NCBI GenBank assembly: GCA_944739405.2
Contig: OX123182.2
Coordinates: forward strand, 105,193,279-105,257,278
Reading direction: 5' to 3'
DNA length: 64,000 bases
Origin: Euclidia mi
Lineage: Eukaryota > Arthropoda > Insecta > Lepidoptera > Erebidae
Of this stretch, positions 41,865-53,300 are shown in pieces; position 1 is the first letter of the stretch; the number at the start of each line of letters is the position of its first letter. The notes beneath the pieces were generated by a model. The model was not told the origin of the DNA. It worked only from the letters and a program-made list of their open reading frames with translations, and did not search any database. Both the position numbers and the translations under genes were made by a program.

Positions 41865-43344
41865 CTTGTATTATAAACCTTTGTTTTGAATTAGGCCAGT
41901 TTCCAAAGATCCTTAAAACTTCCATTATTCATCCTATATTCAAGGGGGGAAACAGGGACTGGGTCAGTAACTACCGCCCAATATCAGTGCTACCTGCTCT
42001 ATCTAAAATTTTGGAAAAAATTATGAACAAAAGATTATTATCATACTTAGAAGCAAGTAATATATTGGCGACAAATCAATTTGGTTTTAGGGCAGGTAAA
42101 TAAACTTCACAGGCAGTTTCTGAGTTGACAGACTTTCTAGCTTCAAAAATAGATAAAAAACACAGGTGTATTGGAGTATTTTTGGATCTAGCCAAGGCTT
42201 TCGACACGGTCCCTGTTTCGATCCTTTTAAATAAAATGGAGGCAATAGGAATAAGAGGTGTCACTTTGGAATTATTTAAGGATTATCTCAAAAATAGGTC
42301 TCAGAGGGTTATTATAGAAGGTACTGTTAGTGATGAAGCATTTATTAAGTATGGTGTACCCCAAGGAAGCGTCCTTGGATCGACGTTATTCCTAATTTTT
42401 ATTAATGGTCTTTGCAAACTACAATTAGAAAATTGCTAATTATTCACCTATGCCGATGACACAGCTATCATATTTCACGGGAAGTCTTGGGAGGACGCCA
42501 AACATTATGCAGAAATAGGATTGCGTATAATAGCAAACTGGTTATGTAAAAACTTGCTCACGTTAAATATATCCAAAACTAAATTTATTACTTTTGCGAC
42601 GTACACTTGCAGAAGTACAAAACTTTAAACTTCAAGTACATTATTATTGTCAATTAAATAATTCTAATACTTGCGATTGCAGTTATTTAGAAAGGACAAA
42701 GACTATAAAGTATCTATAGTAGTAAACTAATGGGGCTTTATATCTTGATATAAAGCCCATTAGTTTACAAGATGAAAAACTGACTTGGTGTCCACATATA
42801 AATCAACTAGCAGACAGAATGAGGAGGCTCATCTACATATTTAAGAAATTGAGACATGTTGCCGATTTCGCTCTTCTTAAAACAGTATATTATGCACTGG
42901 CGCAATCGATCTTATCCTATTGTATTACATCATGGGGTGGCGCACATAAAATACACATGCTGAAACTAGAACGCGCACAGCGGGCGGTATTAAAGGTTAT
43001 GACCATTTCGGTATCCCACAGTTAGCCTGTACCGCGAATGTGACGTACTAACAGTGAGACAACTTTTTATCAAAGAAACCATTATGTGTCAACATCATAA
43101 ACTTAATTTCAATAACCAAACAACTCAAATCAGACGCAAAGACAAAGTTTGCCCCACAATCATCACTAACACATTCTTTACAAACAAATTTCAGTTTTAT
43201 ATCGGACCATTTCTATACAATAAATTAAATAAAATTCTTAAAATATATGAACTCAATACTCACGAATGTAAGAAAATTCAAACTGTTTGGCTTAAAACTC
43301 AAAATTACGATGACATAGAAAACATATTTGTAATTCCAAAATAA
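41865..43344 (+). pseudogene. LINE D ORF2, second part: reverse transcriptase and C-terminus
   Basis: Continues from 22589: IINLCFELGQFPKILKTSII, NYRPISVLPALSKILEK, VFLDLAKAFDTVP, YGVPQGSVLGSTLFLIFING, then FTYADDTAIIFHG near 42450 (YADD intact). After a damaged section near 42600-42770 with a hairpin it resumes with MRRLIYIFKKLRHVADF and ends NIFVIPK at 43344. Stops at 42101, 42437 and 42626 and frame changes make it dead. Confidence 0.85.
42722..42768. repeat. Perfect-looking 22-bp hairpin within LINE D RT
   Basis: GTAAACTAATGGGGCTTTAT then ATC pairs with GATATAAAGCCCATTAGTTTAC around a TT centre, with one bulged G. The right arm is LINE coding sequence (DIKPISLQ); the outer left arm is not, and it introduces stops. 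Confidence 0.9.
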
Positions 43345-43584
43345 AACACGCACAAACTCACATACATACCTGCAACTGCGCATTCACAACCATACTTCAC
43401 ACACATATACATATACCTAAATCCACGCATAATAATAATCTACCATTAATAACACAATTACGTAAAAATATAAATTTATTTATTTATTTGAGGACAACCA
43501 ACAAAGCATACACCAAGAGTACAGAATGTGCTTAATGATTATAAATGAACATTGTGTAGTGTTGCCTTAATTAGAGGTTGCCAC

Positions 43585-44890
43585 GGCATGCATAAAATAT
43601 AAAACTAGGAAATGCAGTTACAATACAGAATATGTATGATTTATACAATATCACTTGATTGTTGTAATGAAATGAAATAAACTTTTAGTAAACAAACAAA
43701 TGCACATTGCAAAACCCTCATCAACGCAATGCAAAAGAGTATTTCAATTTTATTTCAATCCGCTTACATTAAAATAAAAATGAAATACTATTTAAGTATA
43801 ATATATAGACAAATTTGGATTCCAAAAGTTTCAAATAAGTAATGCGATTGAAAAGTGTATTTCAATTTTGAATAGGCACGTATTATACCCGTAAATAGGA
43901 AATGCAGCTTCAAAAAAGATTATGCTCATCTTAATGTATAGGTACTTACAATATCAATTAGCTTTTAGAAAGTAAACGGTATACAAACAGATGTAGCTTA
44001 CAAAACTTTAATTAATGCAAATGAAAAGAATATTATTTTATTTTTGAATAAGCATGTATGCAACATGTTAATTAAAAATGCAGTTACAAAACAATTATGC
44101 TTATTTTATGCAGAGGTACATATAATATCAATTAGCATTAAGTATTTTGAATAAAAGAAATGGTACAAAGGCAAACCTGATTCACGAAGCCTTTTAATTA
44201 ATGCTACCGACGAGTGTATTTAAATGTTGAACAGGCATATATTAAACATTCAAACATGTTTATAGGCATATACATATATAGGTAATGTAGCTATAAACCA
44301 CATTTTATTTATCTATATTGAATATTGATAGGTACATACAATTGATATAATATCAATTACAATTACCTTTTGTAAGAGAAACGGTATACTAACAAATTTA
44401 GAATGCAAAACTTTCATTAATGCGATTGAAAAATGTTTTAATTTTAAATAAGCATGTGTTAAACATTTATGAAATTAGTTTATATAAAATAAATAGTGTA
44501 CAAGCAAATTTATTGGCGATATTTTAATGAATGTAATTATAGTATTTCAAATTTAAACAGGCATGTATTAAACATTTAAATAGGTAATATAGTCACAATA
44601 CACATTATGGTTGTCTATATTCGGTATTGATAAGTACATATAATATAAACCAGTTTTCATAAAAGAAACGGTATACAAAAAACCAAGACCAATCGCAAAG
44701 TATGTAAGTTTCAGTTTTGAATAGGCATGTATTAAACATATAAATAGGAAATGCAGTTACAAACCAGATCACGCGTATCTCTATCTATAGGTGCACACAA
44801 TATCAATTAGCTTTTGTAAAAGAAATACATGTATACAGACAAATTTAAATTGTAATTTTTTTAATAAATGCGATGAGAAAGTGTATGTAA
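43585..44890 (-). repeat. Irregular tandem array, units of about 165-300 bp, in the LINE E 3' UTR
   Basis: Ordered motifs recur: GCATGTATTAAACAT, TAAATAGGAAATGCAGTTAC, TAGGTACATACAATATCAAT then TAGC, AAACGGTATACAAAC, TTAATGCGATTGAAAAG. The AATGCAG-type anchor occurs near 43611, 43901, 44077, 44284, 44586 and 44750. The two longest intervals each contain a truncated extra unit, giving about eight units. No frame is conserved, so this is non-coding. Confidence 0.8.
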
Positions 44891-44912
44891 TTACTATTTG
44901 AACTTATTTCTT

Positions 44913-47800
44913 TCATTTTTGTGAGAATACCTTATAAACGATAGATTTCACTTTATGTAAGGAGTAAGACATATCAATATCGACACTGGGTGAGAGTGAC
45001 AGGCGACTAATTTGACCTTGCATTCTATTAACGGTGGAAAAGTGACCCAGATTAGTTTTAAAACTTTTGGCGCAAAGCAACTTATATCTACAAGTACGAG
45101 CAAGTTTGTGAGGCACATTAATATTTATCTGACTTAGTAGATGTGGACAATCGATGAAAGAGTTAATAAGTTTATATAGAAACATATGATCTAAGATCGT
45201 ACGGCGATCTTCCAGACTCATCATTTTGAAATGTCTCAGACGAGAGCTGTAATCGGTTAATGTTCTGACCATGTTGCAGTGATATGACAAGTGCCATAGA
45301 AATCTTTTCTGCACTGATTCTAAACGACGTTTATGGACATCATAGAATGGTGTCCAAACTATGCTACAATATTCTAAGCTTGACCTGACTATTGAGTTAA
45401 ATATAGCAATTTTTGTAGAGGCACTTTTGAAATTTTTACTGTTACGCAGAATGAAACCCAACATTTTGAACCCCTTAGTAGCAATTTTATCTACGTGAAT
45501 ATTAAACCGAAGCTTGTTATCAATATGAACGCCCAGATCACGAATTACTTCTTTCTCGCAAATAATCTGATTATTAATTTTGTAACTACAAAAGTAAGGT
45601 CCCTTCTTCCTAGAAAAATGTACATGATTGCATTTGTCAGCATTAAGTAACATATTGTTGTCTAAACACCATTTGGAAAAACGGTCTAAGTCTTCTTGAA
45701 GTTTATATGGATCATGATTACACTCTATTCTTTTTATAATTTTTAGATCATCCGCATATAAATATATTTTCGAGTGTACAAAACAGGAAGCCACGTCATT
45801 TATGAATATGTTAAAAAATAAAGGACCTAAGTGAGACCCTTGGGGCACGCCTGAGGGTGTCTGGAACAAATCTGACGAATAACCGTTGACCACGACTCTA
45901 GATGTAAGTTTGACAAGGTAAGACTCACACCATTGCAATAAGTTGCCAGCAATACCGATCGAATATAATTTATTTACTAACATTTTGTGGTCCACCTTGT
46001 CAAACGCCTTGCTAAAATCTGTGTAGATTACGTCTACAGATGACCCACGGTCTACAGCGTCAACCATGTCAGACACAAAACACGCAAGATTTGTTCCAGT
46101 AGAACGCCCTTTTATGAAGCCATGTTGTTCTGGCATTAATATTTGTTTTACATGCCACGAGAGTGTAGGGTACACTAATGCTTCAAATACCTTGCCAAAA
46201 ATTGACAAAATAGATACAGGTCTATAGTTATTCGCGGCTGACTTATCACCAGGTTTAAAAATCGGTACAACTCGTGCTTCTTTCCAAATCTTTGGAAAAC
46301 AACCTGAACTCAATGATTTATTATAAATCATAGAGAGAGGTTCCCCTAAAATATCACAACATTTAATAGCAAAAATAGAAGGTAGTCCGTCAGGGCCCGG
46401 CCCTTTATGAGGGTCCAGTCTTTTTAAAATTTTACACACACTATCCGTACTTATTGAGAACTGGGTTAGAGAATCTGTGGATTGACATAGCCTCGACACG
46501 TACCCAGCGACGTCATCTACAGTATTACACTTGTTATAAACAGATGAAAAACATGAAGCAAACATATTGCAAATATCTACTCCAGCACTGCCCATGGCAT
46601 CGCCATATCGTATTGCTGAAGGATATGCACTATTTCCATTACGTTTTTGTTTTAAAAAAGACCAAAATAGTTTAGGGTTGGAAGTGATCGATGATTCAAT
46701 TGACTTGATATATTGTCTTGATTATGATGTATTAGTTTTGAAACTCTGTCTTTAAGCAAGCGATACGAAATTTTATCTAATGGGTTTCTAAATTTGGAAT
46801 AAAGTTTATGATATTTATTTTTTTCTTGTAGCAAGCGTATAAGATCTCTGCTATACCAAGTAGGATATTTGCCAGCTCTCGGTTTAGTCTTAGGTACGTA
46901 TTTCTCAACAACATTATAAATAACTTTATAAAATGAGTCTGCCATTGAGTTAACATCACAACATTGTGAAAACAAGTCTGACCATGATATGTTACTCAAC
47001 TCATGAATAATTTGACTATAGTCTGCTTTATAGAACTTAAATTTTGGCTCCTGGTTAAAGCGCAAAGTTTCCTCATACACGTTGCACAGCAGTTCGAATT
47101 CAAGGGGAGGATGGTACAAGTCTACGTTACTTAAAGGATTCTCAGGCATCTTTAAACCACTCACTTTAGTATCTGTCAAAACAAGATCAAGTGTTTTATT
47201 TCGAAAGTTATTAACACAATTGTATTGATCCAAATTATTCAGAGAAATAAAGTCTAGCAATTTTTGTTCATAAATTCCGTTTTTATTTAAAGATGCTGCT
47301 AGCGGTGAACCCGGACTCCCTTTCCATTCGATACTACTGAGGTTGAAATCACCCAGTATTAAAGAGGTTCTACAACTTTCTAGGGCGTTATTAGCATTGT
47401 CAATAAAATGTTCTAAAACATGTTTTTGTACGGGAGGCGGAATGTACACCGCACAGATTAAAAGTTTTTCTAGTCGTTTATTTACGCTTATGTCTATACC
47501 CACCCAAATATCTTCACATTTGCTTTCCCAATTAGGCACTCGATATGACCGTAACCTTTTAGATACCGCTATCAGCACACCGCCACCGGATTTATTGTTA
47601 TGAAAACCGCTAGACTCCCGATCACGTCGATACACTAGATATCGGTTACAAAATAACTCCGAGTCTAATATGTCACTTGCCAACCATGTCTCACTCAGTA
47701 CAATTATATCATAGTCACACGATAATACATTTAAGTAAAAATCTGCCGTCTTGGTCCGCAGACCTCTTACATTCTGATAATAACATTTAATTATATTAGA
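44913..47800 (-). pseudogene. LINE E ORF2: endonuclease-reverse transcriptase, one frame slip
   Basis: Endonuclease from about 47800: YYQNVRGLRTK, IIVLSETWL, GGGVLIAVSK, ICAVYIPP, LILGDFNLS and VDLYHPPLEF. A one-base slip near 46710-46725 separates it from the linker and RT: GPGPDGLPSIFAIK, NYRPVSILSIFGKVFE, VIYTDFSKAFDKVDHK, SGVPQGSHLGPLFFNIFIND and IYLYADDLKIIKR near 45760 (YADD intact). A C-terminal block ends YKVFSQK at 44913. There is no RNase H. Except for the slip, the frame is open for some 960 codons. Confidence 0.88.
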
Positions 47801-47894
47801 GAATGCAAATAGAAAGTATATATAATTTCAAGAGTAGGTAAATGTAGTTTAGAGTTAGTAAGTATTACAACCAATAATTAATTATATAATAAAA

Positions 47895-48965
47895 TCAAGT
47901 TAATTTATTCAAAGTGTCCATATTACGAATATATACCGTTTCTGATTCAGCTGATTTGCGCATGTAAACTCGTCCACCACGTACCCACACAAATTTATAA
48001 TTTAAATTCTTCGCTCGAAGTCGGGCCGCGGCATGTAGATTTTTATTTTCCATCGTTAGGTTCTCGGTAACAAATATCGCAATCTTCTTATCATCCAGGC
48101 CAAGTGCACTAGTGTTCAGCTTCTCGTGTGGATGGTCCTTGTTGTATTGTATTGCAGCCGCAAGCAGAGAATCCCGGGTGCGTGGGGTGTTGAACTTAAC
48201 CAGGATTGTCCGAGGGCGAGAAGATTTAGGGTTCGACTTGGCCACGCGAGAAATATATGATATATCGCTATCGTTTATGGGGAATTTGACAACTTGACCA
48301 GGCTGTCTAATAATGCTCACAACATTCTCAGCCCTGTGCTCGGGTACACACTGAAGTTCCATATTGGCAGACCTAGACAACTGGTCCATCTGCCTGACGC
48401 GGCTGGAAAGAACGTTGACCTCCGATCGAAGCAATTCATTTTCAGTTTTTAGTTGTTTCATGGCGGAGCCATGAGCCGCCATATCACTATTTAGGCTATC
48501 AAATTGCGCACTTAAAAAGCTGAGGGAGCCATTGAATCCAGCTAATTGATCTCTTAGTTCACGCAATTCAACATTCAAGGTATTTCTCATTTCACTCATG
48601 AATTCACTCATAACTGACCGCATCTCGTCACGTATCATTCCTTGTATATCGGATCGCGATACACTATCTGGCGTTCTTGTAGTAAATGCTTGCAAATATT
48701 CCGGTTTGTTTTGTACTTTACGGCGCGTTACATTAAACGTAATTTCTGCCAAACCTGTCGGTGTCGAAGGGCGAACCATATCATTACTTTTCGGCTGTTT
48801 ATTTCCGCAGCTGAAGCACATCCATTTCTGGCTTGCATCTAGAAATAATTTCTTTCCTTCCTCTGGTGAGATATCGAGGCACTCATAATGATATTTGTCC
48901 ATACAGCGGTGGCATTCCAAGTAATCGTTTTCTAAGAAATCATTACAAACGGCACATTTATTCAT
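47895..48965 (-). CDS. LINE E ORF1: PHD finger, coiled coil and FP-like domain, 356 aa
   Basis: ATG 48965 is chosen because the PHD finger follows directly: CAVC, CHRC, HYEC, CFSC gives a C4-H-C3 zinc pattern over residues 4-54. A coiled coil spans about residues 115-220 (MRSVMSEFMSEMRNTLNVEL; NELLRSEVNVLSSRVRQM). The C-terminal third has FVTENLTMENKNLHAAARLR and KFVWVRGGRVYMRK, like the baculovirus FP domain in LINE D ORF1. The open frame extends further 5' to 49142 without resemblance. The PHD finger could read chromatin marks at target sites; that is inference. The frame is intact. Confidence 0.85.
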   Translation of the reverse strand: MNKCAVCNDFLENDYLECHRCMDKYHYECLDISPEEGKKLFLDASQKWMCFSCGNKQPKSNDMVRPSTPTGLAEITFNVTRRKVQNKPEYLQAFTTRTPDSVSRSDIQGMIRDEMRSVMSEFMSEMRNTLNVELRELRDQLAGFNGSLSFLSAQFDSLNSDMAAHGSAMKQLKTENELLRSEVNVLSSRVRQMDQLSRSANMELQCVPEHRAENVVSIIRQPGQVVKFPINDSDISYISRVAKSNPKSSRPRTILVKFNTPRTRDSLLAAAIQYNKDHPHEKLNTSALGLDDKKIAIFVTENLTMENKNLHAAARLRAKNLNYKFVWVRGGRVYMRKSAESETVYIRNMDTLNKLT

Positions 48966-49165
48966 GCTTATTCGGTGCACGCGCACCGCGGCAGCGACGA
49001 CAAGGACGAAAAATTGCAACTGTCTCTTATCGCACGGGGGGTGCGGCACGGCCCCGCGCACGCTGTGAGCACTCGCGCCGAGGTTTTTCCACAGAAAATA
49101 CTTTCTTTGACACTGGAATACGTGATTTATTTGTTTGTACAAGAGTATTATTTAGCGTAACCGAT

Positions 49166-49178
49166 TAACAATTCCGTT
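49166..49178. repeat. 13-bp target-site duplication of LINE F, left copy
   Basis: TAACAATTCCGTT, repeated exactly at 53999-54011. Confidence 0.9.
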
Positions 49179-49195
49179 ACTCTACAAAAACAGCG

Positions 49196-50323
49196 GTGCA
49201 GGTCGCTGTCGCAGGTCCCAGTAATGTGACCAGCGCGCAGCCTGCGCTCAGCAGTAGGGGGTGCACAAAGGCCGGAGGCAGTACGGGGAAGCCGCCTGCC
49301 GCCAAGCGGCGGGCTGGTCACCCTGGACGGCATCTAGCCCCAGCACCACCAGGAAACACGGCAGGTAAAACTGCCGAAAACAAGGAAAGAGGTGAGGCCA
49401 AACGCGCTCTCAACGAGACCAGCTCGCCTCGAGGGGAGCACAAGAAGCCCCGCCTCGACTCCTCCACTAAACAGGGTAAGTCCTATGCACAGGTCTCCAA
49501 GGCATCTCTGGGCGTTGCAGTAACATGCAAGCGCACAGGGAACTTGCCGAAGGAGTTCGTGGACCGGATACTCACGGAGATTCAAAGGAAGATCCTGAGT
49601 GACGCCTGGTCGACTAAAACTCCAAAACGCCCCGCCTCTGCGTTCACCGGGAAACCCATGTACGCGGACGGGGTCCTCAAACTCTGGTGCGCCGACGAGG
49701 CAACGCGTACCTGGCTGACGGAGGCGGTCTCTCTCCTGGTCCCACCACCGGGCTTCGAACTGGAGGTCAGGGGCCAGGAAGAGGCCCCGAAGAGAGTGCG
49801 GTGCGGCGTTGTCGTTCCCAACGAACAGGGCGTCTGGGACGACGTGCGCGACGTGGGTCGGGCTCTGGAGTTCCAGAACCCCTGGTTGGCGGTCGACAAA
49901 TGGTCTTTGCTGCACTCGGAGAAACAGTCAGGTGGGTGGTTCCTGGTCGTGGGCGTCCCGGAGGAACAAGTCCCGGTCCTGGTGCAGAACGAGCGCCGCC
50001 TCGCGTTGGGGCTGGGTGCAGTCTACGTCCGGTTCCGGGACTCTACAGGAAAGTATGTCGACCATCCTCCGGGATGCGACAACTCCACACAACAAGCCTC
50101 AAACACCCAGTCAGGGTGCTCCGCGAAATCCGGCCTGTCAGAGCCGGCCGCGTCTGGCTCGGGGGCTGGCCCGTCAGCCGAGGGTAACTCGGAAGATGAG
50201 AGCTTGCTCCTGAGTCCGGTGCGGCGGGACGACGGGGTGGAGGCTGGCGACATCCTGGCTGGCCTAACGCAGCTGAAGGTCGGGGAGGAGGGGACATCAC
50301 CCACAGATGAACCCTCTGCCTAG
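49196..50323 (+). CDS. LINE F ORF1, DUF4780-like, N-terminus probably missing
   Basis: The frame is open from the element's first bases and has no ATG before MYADGVLKL at about residue 153, so the element is probably 5' truncated within ORF1. The N-terminal part is basic and low-complexity (KRRAGHPG, KKPRLDSSTKQGKS). The folded part runs from about residue 120 to 300, with VRCGVVVPNEQGVWDDVRDV and LEFQNPWLAVDKW, then VYVRFRDSTGKYVD. This matches the DUF4780 type of ORF1 in insect LINEs as I recall it. There is no CCHC knuckle. It is thought to bind element RNA. Codon use is GC-rich compared with neighbouring LINEs. Confidence 0.75.
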   Translation: MQVAVAGPSNVTSAQPALSSRGCTKAGGSTGKPPAAKRRAGHPGRHLAPAPPGNTAGKTAENKERGEAKRALNETSSPRGEHKKPRLDSSTKQGKSYAQVSKASLGVAVTCKRTGNLPKEFVDRILTEIQRKILSDAWSTKTPKRPASAFTGKPMYADGVLKLWCADEATRTWLTEAVSLLVPPPGFELEVRGQEEAPKRVRCGVVVPNEQGVWDDVRDVGRALEFQNPWLAVDKWSLLHSEKQSGGWFLVVGVPEEQVPVLVQNERRLALGLGAVYVRFRDSTGKYVDHPPGCDNSTQQASNTQSGCSAKSGLSEPAASGSGAGPSAEGNSEDESLLLSPVRRDDGVEAGDILAGLTQLKVGEEGTSPTDEPSA

Positions 50324-53300
50324 TGACGTCAGCTGCCTACAAATCAACCTCCATCATAGCCAAACGGCCACTGCGCAACTGCGCAAATGGATGGAGGTCC
50401 AACATTCAGCCATCGTGCTCATCCAGGAACCTTGGATAAGGGGTGGCCTCATTAGAGGCCTCTCCAGCCTGGGAGGTAAGATTTACTATTCTACTGACCA
50501 CACACATCCAAGAACCTGCATACTTACAACTAAAAACATCAGAGCCCAAGCTTTAACGGAGTTCTGTTCCAGAGACATCACAGCAATACAAATTGAAATA
50601 ATACAGCAGCCAAGGAGTATAGCGGTCGTTTTCGCATCGGTCTACATGCCTGAGGCCGAAGACCCGCCTCCGTTCGACCTCACGCGTCTGGTTAACCAGT
50701 GCGAGAGAACCAATACGGAGGTCGTAATAGGAACGGACTCCAATGCCCACCACCAAATGTGGGGCATGGACTGCAACAATAACAGAGGTACGTCATTGGT
50801 TGAATACTTATTCACCACTAATCTTACCCTATTAAACACAGCTACGGAGCCCACCTTCGTCACTAAACGTAGTCAGACAATTATCGACTTAACTCTCGCA
50901 ACAGAAGGAGCGGCTGAACGCATCAAAGGATGGCACGTCTCGAAAGAGGCATCATGTTCAGACCACAGATGGATCAGCTTCTCCATGAAAGTCGATATAC
51001 AGCCCACACAGCCCCGCAGGAAACCACACAACACTGACAAAGCAAAGTATGTCTTACTACTTAATGAGAAACTTACCCTTACGGCCACGCCGCCGGTACT
51101 GGGTGACACTGAACAGATCGACGATCAGGTATGTATACTGACGCAGTCGATGCTAGACAGCTATTATGCAGCTTGCCCAGAAACCACTCCACCTTCAACC
51201 CCGGGGAAACAACCCTGGTGGGGCGCTGAACTTGAACGTAAGCGCAAGAAGGTAAGAAAGTCTCTAAATAGGGCAATGAACACAAGCGCGGACACAGATT
51301 GGGACGCTTATAAAGCGGCCAAATCAGACTACAGAAAATGCCTCAGATTCAGACGCACCATGGGATGGAGAAAATTCTGTGGGAGCATTGAATCCTGCCA
51401 ACAAGCAAACCGGGTAAGGAAACTACTGGCCCAGCAACCGACGGTTGCACCAGGTACTCTCCGTAAACCGGATAACACATACACTACATCGGAGGAGGAG
51501 ACAAGACGCGTCCTACTCGAAACACACTTCCCAGGCTGCGTCCTCACCCCGGTAGTAACGTGGCACGATACACCAACAGTGGCGACCGAACACGAATGGA
51601 GACAAGCAAACAACGTGGTCACAGAAGAAAAACTCCGATGGGCCATCGATAGCTTCCACCCCTTCAAAGCAGCCGGACTGGATGGCATCTTCCCAGGGTT
51701 ACTACAATGGGGAGGGGAACCTGTCCTTAAAAGACTCCTGGCAATCATGAGGTCTAGCCTGGCCCTCAGATATGTACCGAAGAGGTGGAGGGAAGTCTAA
51801 CTAATCTTCATACCAAAACCAGGCAAAACAGACTATACCCATGCAAAGTCCTTTAGACCAATAAGCCTTACCTCCTTCATGCTTAAAGCCTTGGAAAGGC
51901 TTTGCGAGAGGGAACTAAGAAGTGGGGCTCTTAAGCACCTACCCTTACATGCCAACCAACATGCATACAGCTCAGGGAAATCGACGGAATCGGCCTTACA
52001 TCAGGTCGTGGCCCAGATAGAAGCTGCTATACAACAAAAAAGCATCTGCTTGGGCACCTTCATCGACATAGAAGGAGCCTTCGACAAGACAAACCTTTCC
52101 AGCATAAGCAACGCCCTAGCCAGGCATGGTGTGGATCAGATGCTCATACAGTGGATCCAAAACATGCTCAGCAAAAGGGTAGTGCGCCTGCAAGGCGACA
52201 ATCAGACAGCCTTGATAACTAAAGGGTGCCCGCAGGGAGGTGTACTCTCCCCGCTATTGTGGAACTTAGTCATCAATGAACTCATAGACAAACTCAACGC
52301 GAGATACTTCTATACAATAGGTTATGCAGATGATCTAACCATACTCACATCAGATAAGGTAACCAGTACAGTGTACGACCTAACCCAACAAGCCCTACGC
52401 ATAGTAGAGTGGTGGTGTAATGAGTACGAATTATCTGTAAACCCGACCAAGACCGAACTAGTTATGTTCACACACAAACGCGCGCTGGGTACTTACCGAT
52501 TGCCCAGGTTATTCGATACAGAGCTTAAGCTGTCTACCGAGGTCAAGTACCTAGGTGTCACTCTCGACAGCAAATTGACATGGAACAGCCACATGGAAAA
52601 TAAGCTTAATAAAGCCAGCATCATTTTCTGGCAGTGCAAGAAGATGATAGGAAAACGCTGGGGCCTATCCCCCAAAATTGTCTTATGGCTCTATAAGACA
52701 ATAATACGTCCGATGGTAAGCTACGGCGCAGTAGTGTGGTGGCCTAGGACCAACCTAATAACGGCCGCCAACAAGCTTCAGAAGCTTCAAAGACTTGCAT
52801 GCCTAGCGGCCACGGGCTGTATGAAAACAACGCCAACAGCGGCACTTGAAGTGTTGCTGGATCTGCCTCCATTGCACCTGTTCATACAACAGGAAGCAAC
52901 GATGTCGGCAGTCCGGCTGAGAGCCCTGAAGCTCTGGAAAGACACGAATATACCGCACACTAACAACTTAAATACACTCTTTAAAGAAGTTCCTATCACA
53001 CAAGCAATAAGCGACCGCATACCGAAACAATTTGTTTTCGACAAGAAATACAAAATCCAACTGTACGAGGATCTACACGGAGGAGCAGTTAATCACAACG
53101 AGCTCACGATCTTCACAGATGGGTCCAAAACGGATACAGGTACGGGTTCAGGAGTATTCTCCGAGGACCTAAACATCAACATCGCAGCACCGCTGGGAGC
53201 CTACAACACGGTCTACCAGGCCGAATGTTTTGGCATAATCCTAGCTGCCACAGCAATCATGGCACGTGAGGTAAGGGAACGATCCATTAGGATCCTCTCA

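Larger units (their letters stand above)
18960..43470 (+). mobile_element. LINE D: CR1/Jockey-type LINE interrupted by a gypsy-like provirus
   Basis: Plus-strand LINE with 5' UTR (about 18960-19229), a broken ORF1 (19230-20163), ORF2 in two parts (20499-22589 and 41865-43344) and a short 3' UTR to about 43470. The break lies at a CTTG duplication (22586-22589, 41865-41868). Deleting 22590-41864 plus one CTTG rejoins the RT frame across PPLTC and IINLCFELGQ. A 0.67-kb element (21514-22183) also sits inside ORF2. Both its ORFs carry stops and frame changes. Confidence 0.88.
43472..49165 (-). mobile_element. LINE E: CR1-like LINE with PHD-finger ORF1 and repeat-built 3' UTR
   Basis: Minus-strand order: ORF1 (48965-47895), ORF2 (about 47800-44913 with one slip), a 1.44-kb 3' UTR of irregular tandem repeats, and an AAATA-type tail at 43472-43491 (plus strand AAATTTATTTATTTATTT). 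PHD fingers in ORF1 are established for some CR1-like elements. The 5' end runs up to the LINE F insertion at 49166 and may continue beyond 54011, but I could not trace it. Confidence 0.83.

Noticed and set aside
43585..44890. CRISPR-like array
   Set aside because: Unit length of about 165-300 bp, diverged units and a eukaryotic LINE context; it is a tandem repeat in a 3' UTR.
49334..50304. Minus-strand frames opposite LINE F ORF1
   Set aside because: GC-rich shadow of ORF1; no start context or family resemblance.
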